NCBI GenBank assembly: GCA_910586395.1 | Contig: CAJUFX010000001.1 | Coordinates: 453,257 to 517,256, forward strand | Length of the DNA stretch: 64,000 nt | Source: an uncultured Bacteroidales bacterium | GTDB taxonomy: Bacteria > Bacteroidota > Bacteroidia > Bacteroidales > P3 | Direction of reading: 5' to 3' | Part shown: positions 35,247 to 44,113 of the stretch, in pieces | Numbering within the stretch: position 1 is the first letter of the stretch | Layout of the letters: every line of letters starts with the position of its first letter | Notes under the pieces: generated by a model | Told to the model about the DNA's origin: nothing | What the model saw: only the letters and a program-made list of their open reading frames with translations | Database searches by the model: none | Program-made: the position numbers and the translations under genes

Positions 35247-35453
35247 GGTGCGTCATAAAGGCCAATCTGCTGCCTACGCAAAAGGGGGTGTAATGATACA
35301 CCCCCTTTTCTTTAGTTTCTTTGACTATGTATAAGACGTGTTAGAGAGGTCAAGATGCAAGGCATTGAGGGGGAGGGCGAAGGAGCGTGCTAACGTACGT
35401 GACTGAGCCCGAATCCCGATAATAACGCCGCAGATTGGCCTTTATCACACGTC
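35247..35453 (+). repeat. dispersed intergenic repeat, copy 2, with inverted ends
   Basis: The ends carry inverted copies of ATAAAGGCCAATCTGC (35255-35270) and GCAGATTGGCCTTTAT (35430-35445). The part 35343-35453 matches copy 1 (19412-19524) in inverse orientation, including GAGCCCGAATCCCGATAATA and the palindrome ACGTACGT. Here a terminator sits inside the element; in copy 1 it lies just outside. No ORF within. Confidence 0.85.
35280..35309 (+). terminator. intrinsic terminator after fba
   Basis: AAAAGGGGGTGTA (35280-35292) pairs with TACACCCCCTTTT (35297-35309), followed by CTTTAGTTTCTTT. Perfect 13-bp stem. Confidence 0.88.
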
Positions 35454-35455
35454 GT

Positions 35456-36352
35456 CTAAATCCTTAACTTAAACCCGGCCAAGAGCGTGTCGGGTTTGAA
35501 ATGCAGCACGCTGTACATCTCGCCGGCCATGCAGAACCCGCAACGGTCGCAGACGCCGGCCGTCATACCGGGGCATTCCGACAGCAACGTGCCATCGACC
35601 ATGATGAATTCCGAAATCCAGCAGGATTTCTTGAAATTCAAATCTTTCATACGTTTCAGACCCGAAACGGAATTCATGATCGGATAGCCGGCCTTTTTGA
35701 GCGCGATGATCTCGTCAAGCAGGCGGACGCGCAAATCCCAATCGTCTATATACAGGTGTTCGGTGCCTTCGTAGGGCGTATGGAAGTTGAACGAAATCTG
35801 TTCGATGGCCGGATTCTGACGCGCGTAATCGGCCGCCGCCCTAATCTGCGTATAATTCAATTTATTGACCACCATATTCACGCTCAGATGCGGATGTCCG
35901 CAAGCGGCGATGTTGCGTTCCAGTTTGGCGAAAGCCCCCTCGCCGCGGATTTCGTCGTGATAGGATCCCACACCGTCCATGCTGACCCAGATCGAATGCG
36001 CGTGCGAACCCGCGAACGGCAACTGGGCGTTGGTCGTGATCGTGGTCGTGAAGAAGCCTATTTCACGCGCCAAATCGCAGAGGTCATCCACGGTCTTGTC
36101 GCCGTCGCGCCACAGAAACGGCTCGCCCCCTTCAAAATCCACAAAGCGGGAACCGCGCCGGTAGGCGCCCCGCAGTTCGCTTTCCACCTGCGCATACGTC
36201 TTGCTGACCGGTTCCTTACGCGCATAGACGGCGCAATGCTTGCAACGCAGGTTGCAACGGTCGGACAAGAACAGCACCGTCTGCAACGGCCGGTGGCCGC
36301 CCAACAGGCAGGAACGGAAGTACCACCACGGCAAATAAAACAAATGTCTCAT
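35456..36352 (-). CDS. radical SAM protein with Cys-rich C-terminus
   Basis: 298 residues. The CX3CX2C motif (Cys33, Cys37, Cys40 in RCNLRCKHCAVYA) binds the SAM-cleaving [4Fe-4S] cluster; FVDFEGGEPFLW is the GGE motif. The C-terminal Cys residues (SCWISEF, LSECPGM, CDRCGFCMAG) suggest an auxiliary cluster of SPASM/twitch type. The N-terminus MRHLFYLPWWYFRSCLLGGH is hydrophobic, which hints at membrane association. It follows the UbiA-type gene by 59 bases on the same strand, so it may act on an isoprenoid or lipid product of that enzyme. This is inference; the substrate is unknown. Confidence 0.85.
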   Translation of the reverse strand: MRHLFYLPWWYFRSCLLGGHRPLQTVLFLSDRCNLRCKHCAVYARKEPVSKTYAQVESELRGAYRRGSRFVDFEGGEPFLWRDGDKTVDDLCDLAREIGFFTTTITTNAQLPFAGSHAHSIWVSMDGVGSYHDEIRGEGAFAKLERNIAACGHPHLSVNMVVNKLNYTQIRAAADYARQNPAIEQISFNFHTPYEGTEHLYIDDWDLRVRLLDEIIALKKAGYPIMNSVSGLKRMKDLNFKKSCWISEFIMVDGTLLSECPGMTAGVCDRCGFCMAGEMYSVLHFKPDTLLAGFKLRI

Positions 36353-36411
36353 CTCTTACTCTTTATAAAAAAACGCCGGCCCTGTGCGAAGCATACACCC
36401 GCAGGCAGACA

Positions 36412-37428
36412 TTATTTGAACACGACGCCCGCCACGGCGGCCGCAATCAGCACCAACGCGAAAAACATCAACAGGTTACGGGCGGCCAACCAACGGATCA
36501 TGAACCACTCGATGCCGGCCTCCTTGATTTGATCCCACATCTGAACCGGCCGCGCCCACCAACTCAGCGGCAACTCGCGCTGCGGGTCGCGCATGAAGAC
36601 GACAACGGCATACAACAGGCCTGTGGCGCGCGGCAGGAGCCCCCACACGAGCAGATACCAAGGCGAAAGATAGCCGGACGCCACGCCGCAAGCCACGATG
36701 AGGAACGGCAGAAGCGTAAACAGGAACGAGCCGGCGAGCATCGCGCCCGGCCGCTTCAACACGCCCGCGAACGTGCGCTTGCCCATGGCCCGGTCGGCCG
36801 CGTAGTCGATGACCGAATGCGTATAGACGATATTGGTCACGAGCAGGCCTATCGGCACGGAGAGAAACAGCACCGAGAACGACCACGCGCCGCAGGCCGA
36901 GACATAGACGCCCGCCATGAGCACGGGGCCGAACAGCAGCCCTATGACCAGTTCGCCCAAACCGTGGTAACTCAGGCGCAGGGGCGGCGCGGAATACTCC
37001 AGGCCGATCAAGGCGCCCGCGGCGGCCACATACCAGACGGAAAGGCCGCGGTAAAAGCCGATGACGACGCCCAAGGCCGCGGCCGCGAGACAGAAGCCCA
37101 CGCACGCGAGCCCCAGTTCCCGCAACGTGGACGCGCCGCCCTCGTCTTTCAGATACGGACATTTGCCGATGCGGGCGCGGATGCCCTGCGCCGCCTGCAC
37201 CGTGCGCGTGCCGCTCTTCTTGTAACGGTAATCGAAATAATCGTCAAACAGGTTCATGCCGAAATGCAACAAGACCCCGGCCGCCACGGCCAACAAACCC
37301 AAGACGGCGTTGAAGCCGGCGCCACGGTGTTCCAACCACGCCAGCGTAAACGCGACCAAGCCCGGCAACAGGCTCTGCGGAAACGAAATCCAGCGCGCGT
37401 TATCCAACCAATAACCCATCTTTTTCAT
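36412..37428 (-). CDS. UbiA-family (MenA-like) prenyltransferase
   Basis: 338 residues with about nine membrane helices. The first Asp-rich motif NLFDDYFDYRYKKSGT (Asn59, Asp62, Asp63, Asp66) and the second (YTHSVIDYAADRAMGKRT) bind Mg-prenyl diphosphate. Family members transfer a prenyl chain to an aromatic or other acceptor within the membrane; MenA in menaquinone synthesis is the nearest well-known case, but no men gene is nearby, so the acceptor is left open. Likely co-transcribed with the radical SAM gene. The start at 37428 (MKKMGYWLDN) is divergent from the gene at 37501, with only 72 bases between them. Confidence 0.87.
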   Translation of the reverse strand: MKKMGYWLDNARWISFPQSLLPGLVAFTLAWLEHRGAGFNAVLGLLAVAAGVLLHFGMNLFDDYFDYRYKKSGTRTVQAAQGIRARIGKCPYLKDEGGASTLRELGLACVGFCLAAAALGVVIGFYRGLSVWYVAAAGALIGLEYSAPPLRLSYHGLGELVIGLLFGPVLMAGVYVSACGAWSFSVLFLSVPIGLLVTNIVYTHSVIDYAADRAMGKRTFAGVLKRPGAMLAGSFLFTLLPFLIVACGVASGYLSPWYLLVWGLLPRATGLLYAVVVFMRDPQRELPLSWWARPVQMWDQIKEAGIEWFMIRWLAARNLLMFFALVLIAAAVAGVVFK

Positions 37429-37462
37429 GACTGCAAAGTAACGTTTTTCTATGCAAATAAAC

Positions 37463-37470
37463 TATCTTTG
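37463..37470 (+). promoter_or_regulatory. -7 box for the type B sorting-domain gene
   Basis: TATCTTTG matches TAnnTTTG. The -33 region is not a clear TTTG. Transcription would begin near 37477, about 24 bases before the proposed TTG start. Confidence 0.55.
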
Positions 37471-37500
37471 CGAACCAAAAGCCGTAACGCCCTGCCGCCT

Positions 37501-40500
37501 TTGAAACCGACCGCCGCATATTGTCCCCGCTCCGGCAGAACCGTCGCTTTACGGTTCTTTGGCAGGATACGCCTGTCCGTCACAGCCTGTTTCCTGCTGG
37601 CCATCCTGTTGCCGTTCCGCGGGCTGGCGCAACCGGACGAGACCGGGGTCGAGGCCCAATCGCAGACCATCTGCGCCGGTACTTCGCTGACCGTCCACGG
37701 ACAACTGTTCGTCTGGCCGTTCGACGTGACCGCCGTTTCGGTACAGACCGCCCAAGGCGAACCCGTTGATCTCGACGGCACCATCAGCCCGCAGACCACG
37801 ACCGACTATATCCTTTCGTACAAAAAGAACGGCCAGGACGGCATGCTGACCGCCACGGCCACCGTCACCGTCCAACACCCGCCTTTCGTCAGACTGTCCG
37901 GCAACGTGGCGGCGGGTCCGGTCTGTCCCGGCACGGAAATCACCTATCAAGTAGATAGCGCGGCCAACCTCGACGGCGACGTACGCTGGACGCTTTCCAC
38001 GGGCGAGCCGACGGTCTCCGGCGATAAAATCACGTTTATCCCGAACCGCTCCTGCACGCTGTTCGTCAATGCCTCCAACCGCTATTGCGGCTCCATCCGG
38101 GAAGAACGCTTCAGTTTCGACCTCATCCCGCCGCTGACCTTCGACCATCCGGACGTCTCGATCGACCCGCCCGCTTACAGCACCTGCGCCGGCTGCACGT
38201 TCGCCCTGCCGGACTGGCAAAACTGGTCGCCCCGTCCCTCGGCCGGCGCAATCGAACGGGCCGAACTCACATGGGGCGACGGAACGACCGGCGAGCAACC
38301 GCTGACGGCCGGCGCCAACGACCTCCGCTGTAACCTGAACTTCACACTCGTTCAGGCCGACGCCTGCGACACCGTCACCGCACCGGTCAGGCTGGCGTTC
38401 GACCTGCGCGTGAACGGGCTGGATTGCGAACCCGTCTGCCGCTATGAGACCCGCCTGCTGCCCTGCGAATGGACGCCCGTCCACCTGTACGCCCACGCGG
38501 ACAGCACGCATGTCGTTTCGTACGCGAACGCCGCGTTAGACATACAGCCTCAATGGGACTACCTCGAAATCAAAGACTCGGTGACCACCTTGCCCGTTGC
38601 GGACGGTTACGCCCTGGCGCAGACCTGGTTCCTGCGCGCCTACGACAATCCCCGCGGTTTGGACCAACCGGAACTGGCGGCCACGTTCTCGGCCGACTAC
38701 ACCATAGCCTGCCCTTACAGCCCGACCCGGCCCGCCATCACCCGATCCCTGAAAAAAGACGGCATCATCCTATGGGAAAACGAATGGGTCGGCCTCAGCT
38801 ACCAGTATTGCGACCGGACCGAAGCCTTTTTAAACATCCTCGCCCAGCAATCCGCACTGCGCATCGACACCGTATGGTTCGAAGGGGTTCCGGCGGATTC
38901 GTTCGCGCTGCAGCACCGGGAGGATGGCGCCATTTATTACCAGACCGTCCACCCCATCCGCACGAAGACCCGCCCCAATTTCGACCGCTACAAGCACCTC
39001 CGGCTCCGCATCGCCGTCAGCCGGACCTTAGACGACTGCCATTTTGCCGACACCGTTTCCCTGGAAACGGAACTGACGGAAAGCCATAGTTGCTACCCGT
39101 ATTTTTACTACGACTACGACCCTTGTTCCAATGCGGCGAAGCATTGCGTCGGCGCGGAACACCGCCTGTTTTATACCGCCCCCCTCTATTACCAACAACT
39201 CGACTCGCTCAAAATCATGCGTTCGGGCTTTGCGACCGACGCCACGTTCAACACCGAAGACCCGCAACAGTTCATCTGTACGTTCCAGCCTTACTTCGCC
39301 TCCGAGGCCTCCGAGGCCGACGAGGCGGCGGGCCGCCGGTACGACTCGGTCGCTTTCCTCGGCTTTTACCACGACACGGAGACCTTTGAACGGTTCCGCG
39401 ATACGTTCTGTTGGGAAATCGACTTGCGCCACTGCCCGCCGCTCGTCCACAACCGCCTCAACCCCGATTGCTCTTCAGGCTGCATGACCTGCCCCGGTTC
39501 CGAACTGCTGACCCAGGTGGATTTCATCAACCCGTCCACCGATCCCGCCAAAATCAGCGTCCGCTGGCTCAAACCGCCCCGCGGCAAACCAATCGCCGAC
39601 AGCCTGCTGACGGAACCGGCATCGGCTTATCGCGCGCGATGGCAAAACCGCTACTGGCTTTACGAAGCCTCGGATTTCGAGATCGAAATCACTTACAACG
39701 AAGGCAAAATGCTGCGCAAACTCGCCCCGGCCTCCTTGCCCGTTTCCGAATTCCGCATCGACCCGGCCTGCGCGCCCCGCTTTGAACTGCACCGGGATTC
39801 GTGCTGCGAGGGCGACCACATCTATTGGCATATCTATGCGGATTTTTACAAACACTTCCTCGACAGCGCGGCATGGGGTCCCTCGCCGTCGGACGTGGAA
39901 CCGGTGGACGCGGGGCGCGAAGACTTCACCTATCCGTCCGACCCCCACCCGGTCCGGCCGCGCCTGACCTACCGCACCGACGTACGGATGCCCGCCCGCT
40001 ACCCCTACACCGTCTCGTACCGCGTAAACGACACGGTGCTGACTTACAGCGACACGCTCCGCATCGCCGCCGTCGCCAACCCCGACATCTTCCTGACCGA
40101 CTCGCTCTACGTCTGTTCCGGGACGGACGTGGACCTGAACCCTTATATCGACCGGGACGTGGTGGCGGAATTAATCGGCATACACAAGCCGAACGATTTG
40201 ATTTTAAGGATAGACATTGACCGCACGTTCCCGCTCACGGCCCGCATGAAATATACGTGCGACCACGGCGACGAGATTTCCAGCGACCTCCATATCTTCG
40301 CCGAAGGCAACGTGCACCTCTCGCTTGATCCGACCACGGCGCAGGTCTGCCCGTTGGACAGCCTGAACCTGCACGACCAAAGGCTGAGTTCCAACGGCCG
40401 CCTGCACTGGATGAAACGACGCTGGCGGGACGGCGCGTGGCAGACCGCCCCCGACACGATCTGGAAAGACGCCCGCTACAACCAGACCTTGTTCGACCGC

Positions 40501-42384
40501 GTGGATGCGGACAGCGTGCAATATACCGTCGTGGCCTTCACGGCCTGCCCCGACCCGCCGCTCACGGCCGGCTTCAAGGCCGTCCGCCTGCCCAAACCCG
40601 AAATCGGCTTTACGGGCCTGCATGCCTGCTATCCGGATATCTTGACGCCCGAGGTCGCCATATCGGGTGAACCGCCCGTGGACGGCACCGGGCAGTGGTT
40701 CCTGCAAGGCGAGCCGGCCGCCCCGCCTTACGCGCCCACCTACGACACCTTGGCTTTGGTGTTCACGGTGCTCGGCCGCAACGGCTGTCATGGCCGCGGC
40801 GAAGCGGATTTATACAGTTACCGACCGCCCTCGCTGCTCCCCGCGGCGCCCTTTTGCCTGCACGCCGGCACGGAGGGCGCTTTGGCACTGGGCGGGGCCG
40901 ACGTCTATGTGTGGGAGGGCTACGGGCGACCCGACCCCGCCGATGGCACGGGCGCGCGTTATCTGCTGCGGACGTCGCGCGACACGGTCGTCTATGCGAC
41001 CGGCACCGACCTGGCGACCGGGTGCGTCTCGCGCGATACGTTCGACGTAAGGTTGTACGCGCCGCGGCTGACGCACACGACGGACACGCTCTGCTGGCTG
41101 GACGACTGGAGGCAGCCGTTTGCCGGCGACTCGCTGACACGGCTCGACTGGTATTTCGGGGCCAAGCCGGAGGGGACGGACGGCACGGCCTGGGTCGGGC
41201 GCGACAGCCTGCGGCGGTGGCCGCTCCAGATGGCCGACACGGGGGTCTATACGCGTATTTCGCGCCGCGCCGGCTGCCTCGACACCCAACGCTACCGGCT
41301 GCGGATACACCCCGTTCCCGACCGCAGGCTGTACGGCGACGACACGCTTTGCGAACACGAGCGCCTGCGGCTGTTTTACGTCCATGACGCGCAAAGCGTG
41401 TACGGCGGCCGAACCGGCTTCGCCTGGTTCGCGCCCGACGGCCGTCCCATCGCCACCCCCGCCCCGGCCGACACCGTCCCGCTCCGCCTCGACTCGCTGC
41501 GGCCGGCCGACAGCGGCTTCTACGCCATGCGCCTGACCTACGGCGACTGCCGCCTGCTGGACAGCCTGCACGTCACCGTCTTTCCGATCCCCTACCCGCG
41601 CCTGCCGGCCGACACCTTCCTTTGCGAGACCCGCTACCTGATTCTGGACGCGTTCAACCCCGACTATCCCGACGGCCGCTACGGCTGGCCGGACGGCCTG
41701 CAACCGTTCCCCGGCGCGGGTTCCGCAACCGGCCCGGCCGGAGACACCGCCGAATCCGGACGGCCTCCCGCCTCGGCCGTGCGCCTCGAACAGGGCGGCC
41801 GCTACACCGCCACGCTGACGGCCAACGGCTGCACGGGCCAAACCGACGTCCATGTCGAAGAACGGCCGCTGCCCGTCTTTTACCTGCCGGCCGACACCCT
41901 GATCTGCCGCGGCGAAGAATGCGTGTTTTATCTGCCCGACCATTACGACGCCTACGCCTGGTATGCCGGCGACCATCTGACTTCGGCCATCGGCACCGCG
42001 CCCCAACAGGGCTTCGCGGGCAGCGGCCTCATCCATGCCGAAGTCACCCACAACGGCTGCGCCGATACGGCGGCCTGCAACATCGAACGCCTCTTCTGCG
42101 GCCGCCTTTACTTCGCCTCGGCCTTCACGCCCAACGGCAACCGCCTCAACGACCTTTTCGGCCCCATCTCCGTCGCCTTGCCCGAAGACCTGTACTACGA
42201 ACTGAAAATCTTTGACCGGAACGGCCGGGCCGTATTCCAAAGCACGAACCCCGACGAGAGCTGGGACGGCACGTTCCGCGGCCGCGACTGCCCCGCCGGC
42301 GTCTATACGTATCAATGCCGGGCCTCTGTGCGCCGCGACGGCCGCGATGTCTCTTCCGCCGGCCGCATCGTGCTGATCCGATAA
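37501..42384 (+). CDS. giant secreted protein with T9SS type B (gliding-motility-type) C-terminal domain, TTG start
   Basis: 1627 residues. No ATG lies between the promoter and the signal peptide. The best start is TTG at 37501, giving MKPTAAYCPRSGRTVALRFF followed by a hydrophobic core (TACFLLAILLPFRG) and a site near GLAQ. Longer readings run through the antisense of the UbiA gene and are rejected. The body is a chain of Ig/PKD-like beta domains with paired Cys residues. The end, FASAFTPNGNRLNDLFGPIS followed by KIFDRNGRAVFQS, NPDESWDGTFRG and PAGVYTY, is a CHU_C/gliding motility-associated sorting domain. Type B cargo usually needs a SprF/PorP-like partner; the barrel candidate at 42519-43541 is next but does not clearly belong to that family. 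Ligand unknown. Confidence 0.82.
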   Translation: MKPTAAYCPRSGRTVALRFFGRIRLSVTACFLLAILLPFRGLAQPDETGVEAQSQTICAGTSLTVHGQLFVWPFDVTAVSVQTAQGEPVDLDGTISPQTTTDYILSYKKNGQDGMLTATATVTVQHPPFVRLSGNVAAGPVCPGTEITYQVDSAANLDGDVRWTLSTGEPTVSGDKITFIPNRSCTLFVNASNRYCGSIREERFSFDLIPPLTFDHPDVSIDPPAYSTCAGCTFALPDWQNWSPRPSAGAIERAELTWGDGTTGEQPLTAGANDLRCNLNFTLVQADACDTVTAPVRLAFDLRVNGLDCEPVCRYETRLLPCEWTPVHLYAHADSTHVVSYANAALDIQPQWDYLEIKDSVTTLPVADGYALAQTWFLRAYDNPRGLDQPELAATFSADYTIACPYSPTRPAITRSLKKDGIILWENEWVGLSYQYCDRTEAFLNILAQQSALRIDTVWFEGVPADSFALQHREDGAIYYQTVHPIRTKTRPNFDRYKHLRLRIAVSRTLDDCHFADTVSLETELTESHSCYPYFYYDYDPCSNAAKHCVGAEHRLFYTAPLYYQQLDSLKIMRSGFATDATFNTEDPQQFICTFQPYFASEASEADEAAGRRYDSVAFLGFYHDTETFERFRDTFCWEIDLRHCPPLVHNRLNPDCSSGCMTCPGSELLTQVDFINPSTDPAKISVRWLKPPRGKPIADSLLTEPASAYRARWQNRYWLYEASDFEIEITYNEGKMLRKLAPASLPVSEFRIDPACAPRFELHRDSCCEGDHIYWHIYADFYKHFLDSAAWGPSPSDVEPVDAGREDFTYPSDPHPVRPRLTYRTDVRMPARYPYTVSYRVNDTVLTYSDTLRIAAVANPDIFLTDSLYVCSGTDVDLNPYIDRDVVAELIGIHKPNDLILRIDIDRTFPLTARMKYTCDHGDEISSDLHIFAEGNVHLSLDPTTAQVCPLDSLNLHDQRLSSNGRLHWMKRRWRDGAWQTAPDTIWKDARYNQTLFDRVDADSVQYTVVAFTACPDPPLTAGFKAVRLPKPEIGFTGLHACYPDILTPEVAISGEPPVDGTGQWFLQGEPAAPPYAPTYDTLALVFTVLGRNGCHGRGEADLYSYRPPSLLPAAPFCLHAGTEGALALGGADVYVWEGYGRPDPADGTGARYLLRTSRDTVVYATGTDLATGCVSRDTFDVRLYAPRLTHTTDTLCWLDDWRQPFAGDSLTRLDWYFGAKPEGTDGTAWVGRDSLRRWPLQMADTGVYTRISRRAGCLDTQRYRLRIHPVPDRRLYGDDTLCEHERLRLFYVHDAQSVYGGRTGFAWFAPDGRPIATPAPADTVPLRLDSLRPADSGFYAMRLTYGDCRLLDSLHVTVFPIPYPRLPADTFLCETRYLILDAFNPDYPDGRYGWPDGLQPFPGAGSATGPAGDTAESGRPPASAVRLEQGGRYTATLTANGCTGQTDVHVEERPLPVFYLPADTLICRGEECVFYLPDHYDAYAWYAGDHLTSAIGTAPQQGFAGSGLIHAEVTHNGCADTAACNIERLFCGRLYFASAFTPNGNRLNDLFGPISVALPEDLYYELKIFDRNGRAVFQSTNPDESWDGTFRGRDCPAGVYTYQCRASVRRDGRDVSSAGRIVLIR

Positions 42385-42396
42385 CGCCCGAATTTC

Positions 42397-42427
42397 ATAC
42401 GATCCGCCGGACGTATCGTTTTTTTTC
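42397..42427 (+). terminator. intrinsic terminator after the type B gene
   Basis: ATACG.TCC pairs with GGA.CGTAT (one bulged A), followed by CGTTTTTTTTC. The remaining gap to 42518 is AT-rich with no clear consensus promoter. Confidence 0.7.
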
Positions 42428-42518
42428 TTATATTACGGAATTAAAAATCATTGTTACCACAAAAAATATTTCATGTAAAAACCTGAAAAAAAGTCATTAA
42501 CAACCAAAATCAAACGTT

Positions 42519-43541
42519 ATGAAAACACATTCATCCGGAAAGAAATGCACCGTAGCGGCGCCTTCTTTCAAATTATGCGCGGTCTTGTTGATTTCAAGCC
42601 TATTTTTCTGCAGTTTTCCGCTATCGGCGCAAGAAGACGCCGAAACACCGCCCACTCAGACACCGGCCGTCCAAACCGAACAAGCCGGCGACTACATGAC
42701 TAAAAAGGAATGGCGCCGTGCCTGGCGAGCCAGTTGGAAGCCGGAAGACTATCTGCCGCAGGCCGGCAGTTGGGGATTTACGCTCAACGCCAATCCGTTC
42801 CTCAATCTCGCCTATATCTTCAATTTCGACGATGACTATTTTATCGGAGGCCAAGCCTATCTGCAGCCCCTGCTCTCCATTGCCGGAAAATACATGATAA
42901 CCGACGAGATAGGCGTCCGCGTCAATATAGGCTGGCTATACCGCTTCCGGAGCGAAGGCACCTACAGCCGTGACGACATGGCCTACCGCGCCGACCGGCA
43001 ATCCATAGCCCAAGTCGTGGACCGCCGCAACTTCCACAATGCCGGCGCGAGTTTCAGCGCGGCGGCGGAATACCGCATCGGCAAACGCCGCGTACAAGGC
43101 GTGGTGGGCGGCGGCCTTATCTACGCCTTCGACTATACGAGCCTCCGTTATTCTTACGGCAACGCCATTTCCTCCGAGAACCCGTCGCCGTCCTTCACGG
43201 CTTTTGAATACGAAGGACCTGCCCGCGAAGGATTTTCCTCAACCCGCTACCTCAAAAAATTCTACGAATCGCCGACGCATTATTTCGGCCTGATGGGCTT
43301 CATTGGCGTGGAATGGTTCATCAGCCCGTGGTTCTCGTTGGGCGCGGAAATCAATGTGGCCGCCGTCTATAATTGGAGCCAGAAACTATACTACGAAGCG
43401 GAAGGCTTCAACGACAGAACCAAACAACGGGAAACCTGGCGGAAAGAAGTCGCACCGCGCTCGCACGGTTTCGATTTCGGCGTCGGCAACATCGGCGCCA
43501 ACTTCAACCTGACGTTCTACTTCAACCGCGACAAGAAATAG
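42519..43541 (+). CDS. probable outer-membrane beta-barrel protein
   Basis: 340 residues. A long signal peptide (LCAVLLISSLFFCSFPLSAQ, ending near residue 38) is followed by an acidic, Pro/Thr-rich linker. A basic segment (YMTKKEWRRAWRASWKPEDY) then leads into alternating strands typical of a porin-like barrel (GSWGFTLNANPFLNLAYIFN, KYMITDEIGVRVNIGWLYRF, GLMGFIGVEWFISPWFSLGA). The last strand IGANFNLTFYFNRDKK is aromatic as in outer-membrane proteins. No family recognised. It follows the type B gene by 134 bases with a terminator between, so it is probably expressed separately. Confidence 0.72.
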   Translation: MKTHSSGKKCTVAAPSFKLCAVLLISSLFFCSFPLSAQEDAETPPTQTPAVQTEQAGDYMTKKEWRRAWRASWKPEDYLPQAGSWGFTLNANPFLNLAYIFNFDDDYFIGGQAYLQPLLSIAGKYMITDEIGVRVNIGWLYRFRSEGTYSRDDMAYRADRQSIAQVVDRRNFHNAGASFSAAAEYRIGKRRVQGVVGGGLIYAFDYTSLRYSYGNAISSENPSPSFTAFEYEGPAREGFSSTRYLKKFYESPTHYFGLMGFIGVEWFISPWFSLGAEINVAAVYNWSQKLYYEAEGFNDRTKQRETWRKEVAPRSHGFDFGVGNIGANFNLTFYFNRDKK

Positions 43542-43576
43542 CGGCCGCCCAACTTATCCAAGGCTCTTAAAGCCCA

Positions 43577-43612
43577 AGCCGTCCGACGGAAACGCCGGGC
43601 GGCTTTTTTTTT
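43577..43612 (+). terminator. intrinsic terminator after the barrel gene
   Basis: AGCCGTCCG pairs with CGGGCGGCT (one G-U) and is followed by eight T residues. Confidence 0.88.
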
Positions 43613-43628
43613 ATGGCGGCGGAAGTGC

Positions 43629-44102
43629 CTACGCGTTATGGTAGGGTTCGCCCTTCAGAATCGTAAACGCCCGGTAAAGCTGTTCGGTAAAGAACAGCCG
43701 GATCATCTGGTGGGAGAACGTCATGTCGGAGAGCGAGAGCCGCGCCTGCGCCTGCCGATAGACGTCTTCCGAAAAGCCGTAGGGGCCGCCCACGACAAAC
43801 AGCAGGCTGCGGACGCCGCGGTTCATCTGTTTCTGCAGGAAATCGGCGAACTGCACGGACGTCCGCCGCTCGCCGCGCTCGTCCAGCAGCACGCAGTAGT
43901 CGGCCTTGGCCATGGCCGCGAGGATGCGCGCGCCCTCGGCCGTTTTCTGTTGCTCGGGGCTCATCGCCTTGGTGTTCTTCAATTCGGGCAGCACCTCGGT
44001 GCGGTAGCGCACGTAATGCGACAGCCGCTTTTCGTACAGCGCGATGCCATCCTGCAGATAGGCCTCGGTCGTCTTGCCGTTGAGTAAAAACGTGATTTCC
44101 AT
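43629..44102 (-). CDS. rlmH: 23S rRNA (pseudouridine-1915-N3)-methyltransferase
   Basis: 157 residues, the standard length for this SPOUT-family enzyme, which methylates pseudouridine 1915 in helix 69 of 23S rRNA. Family features: VLLDERGERRTSVQFADFL, LLFVVGGPYGFSEDVYRQA (SAM-binding knot) and the C-terminal MTFSHQMIRLFFTEQLYRAF followed by EPYHNA. It follows ppk by 11 bases and is the last gene of the minus-strand run; the convergent barrel gene ends 88 bases away. Confidence 0.95.
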   Translation of the reverse strand: MEITFLLNGKTTEAYLQDGIALYEKRLSHYVRYRTEVLPELKNTKAMSPEQQKTAEGARILAAMAKADYCVLLDERGERRTSVQFADFLQKQMNRGVRSLLFVVGGPYGFSEDVYRQAQARLSLSDMTFSHQMIRLFFTEQLYRAFTILKGEPYHNA

Positions 44103-44113
44103 ATTTTCCCGCC

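Noticed and set aside
36529..37500. First 324 codons of the long plus frame ending at 42384
   Set aside because: They run antisense through the UbiA-family gene and the shared promoter region; the real gene begins near 37501.
40810..42315. 501-codon minus-strand frame
   Set aside because: Antisense of the type B sorting-domain gene; no motifs and Arg/Gly/Ala/Val-skewed composition.
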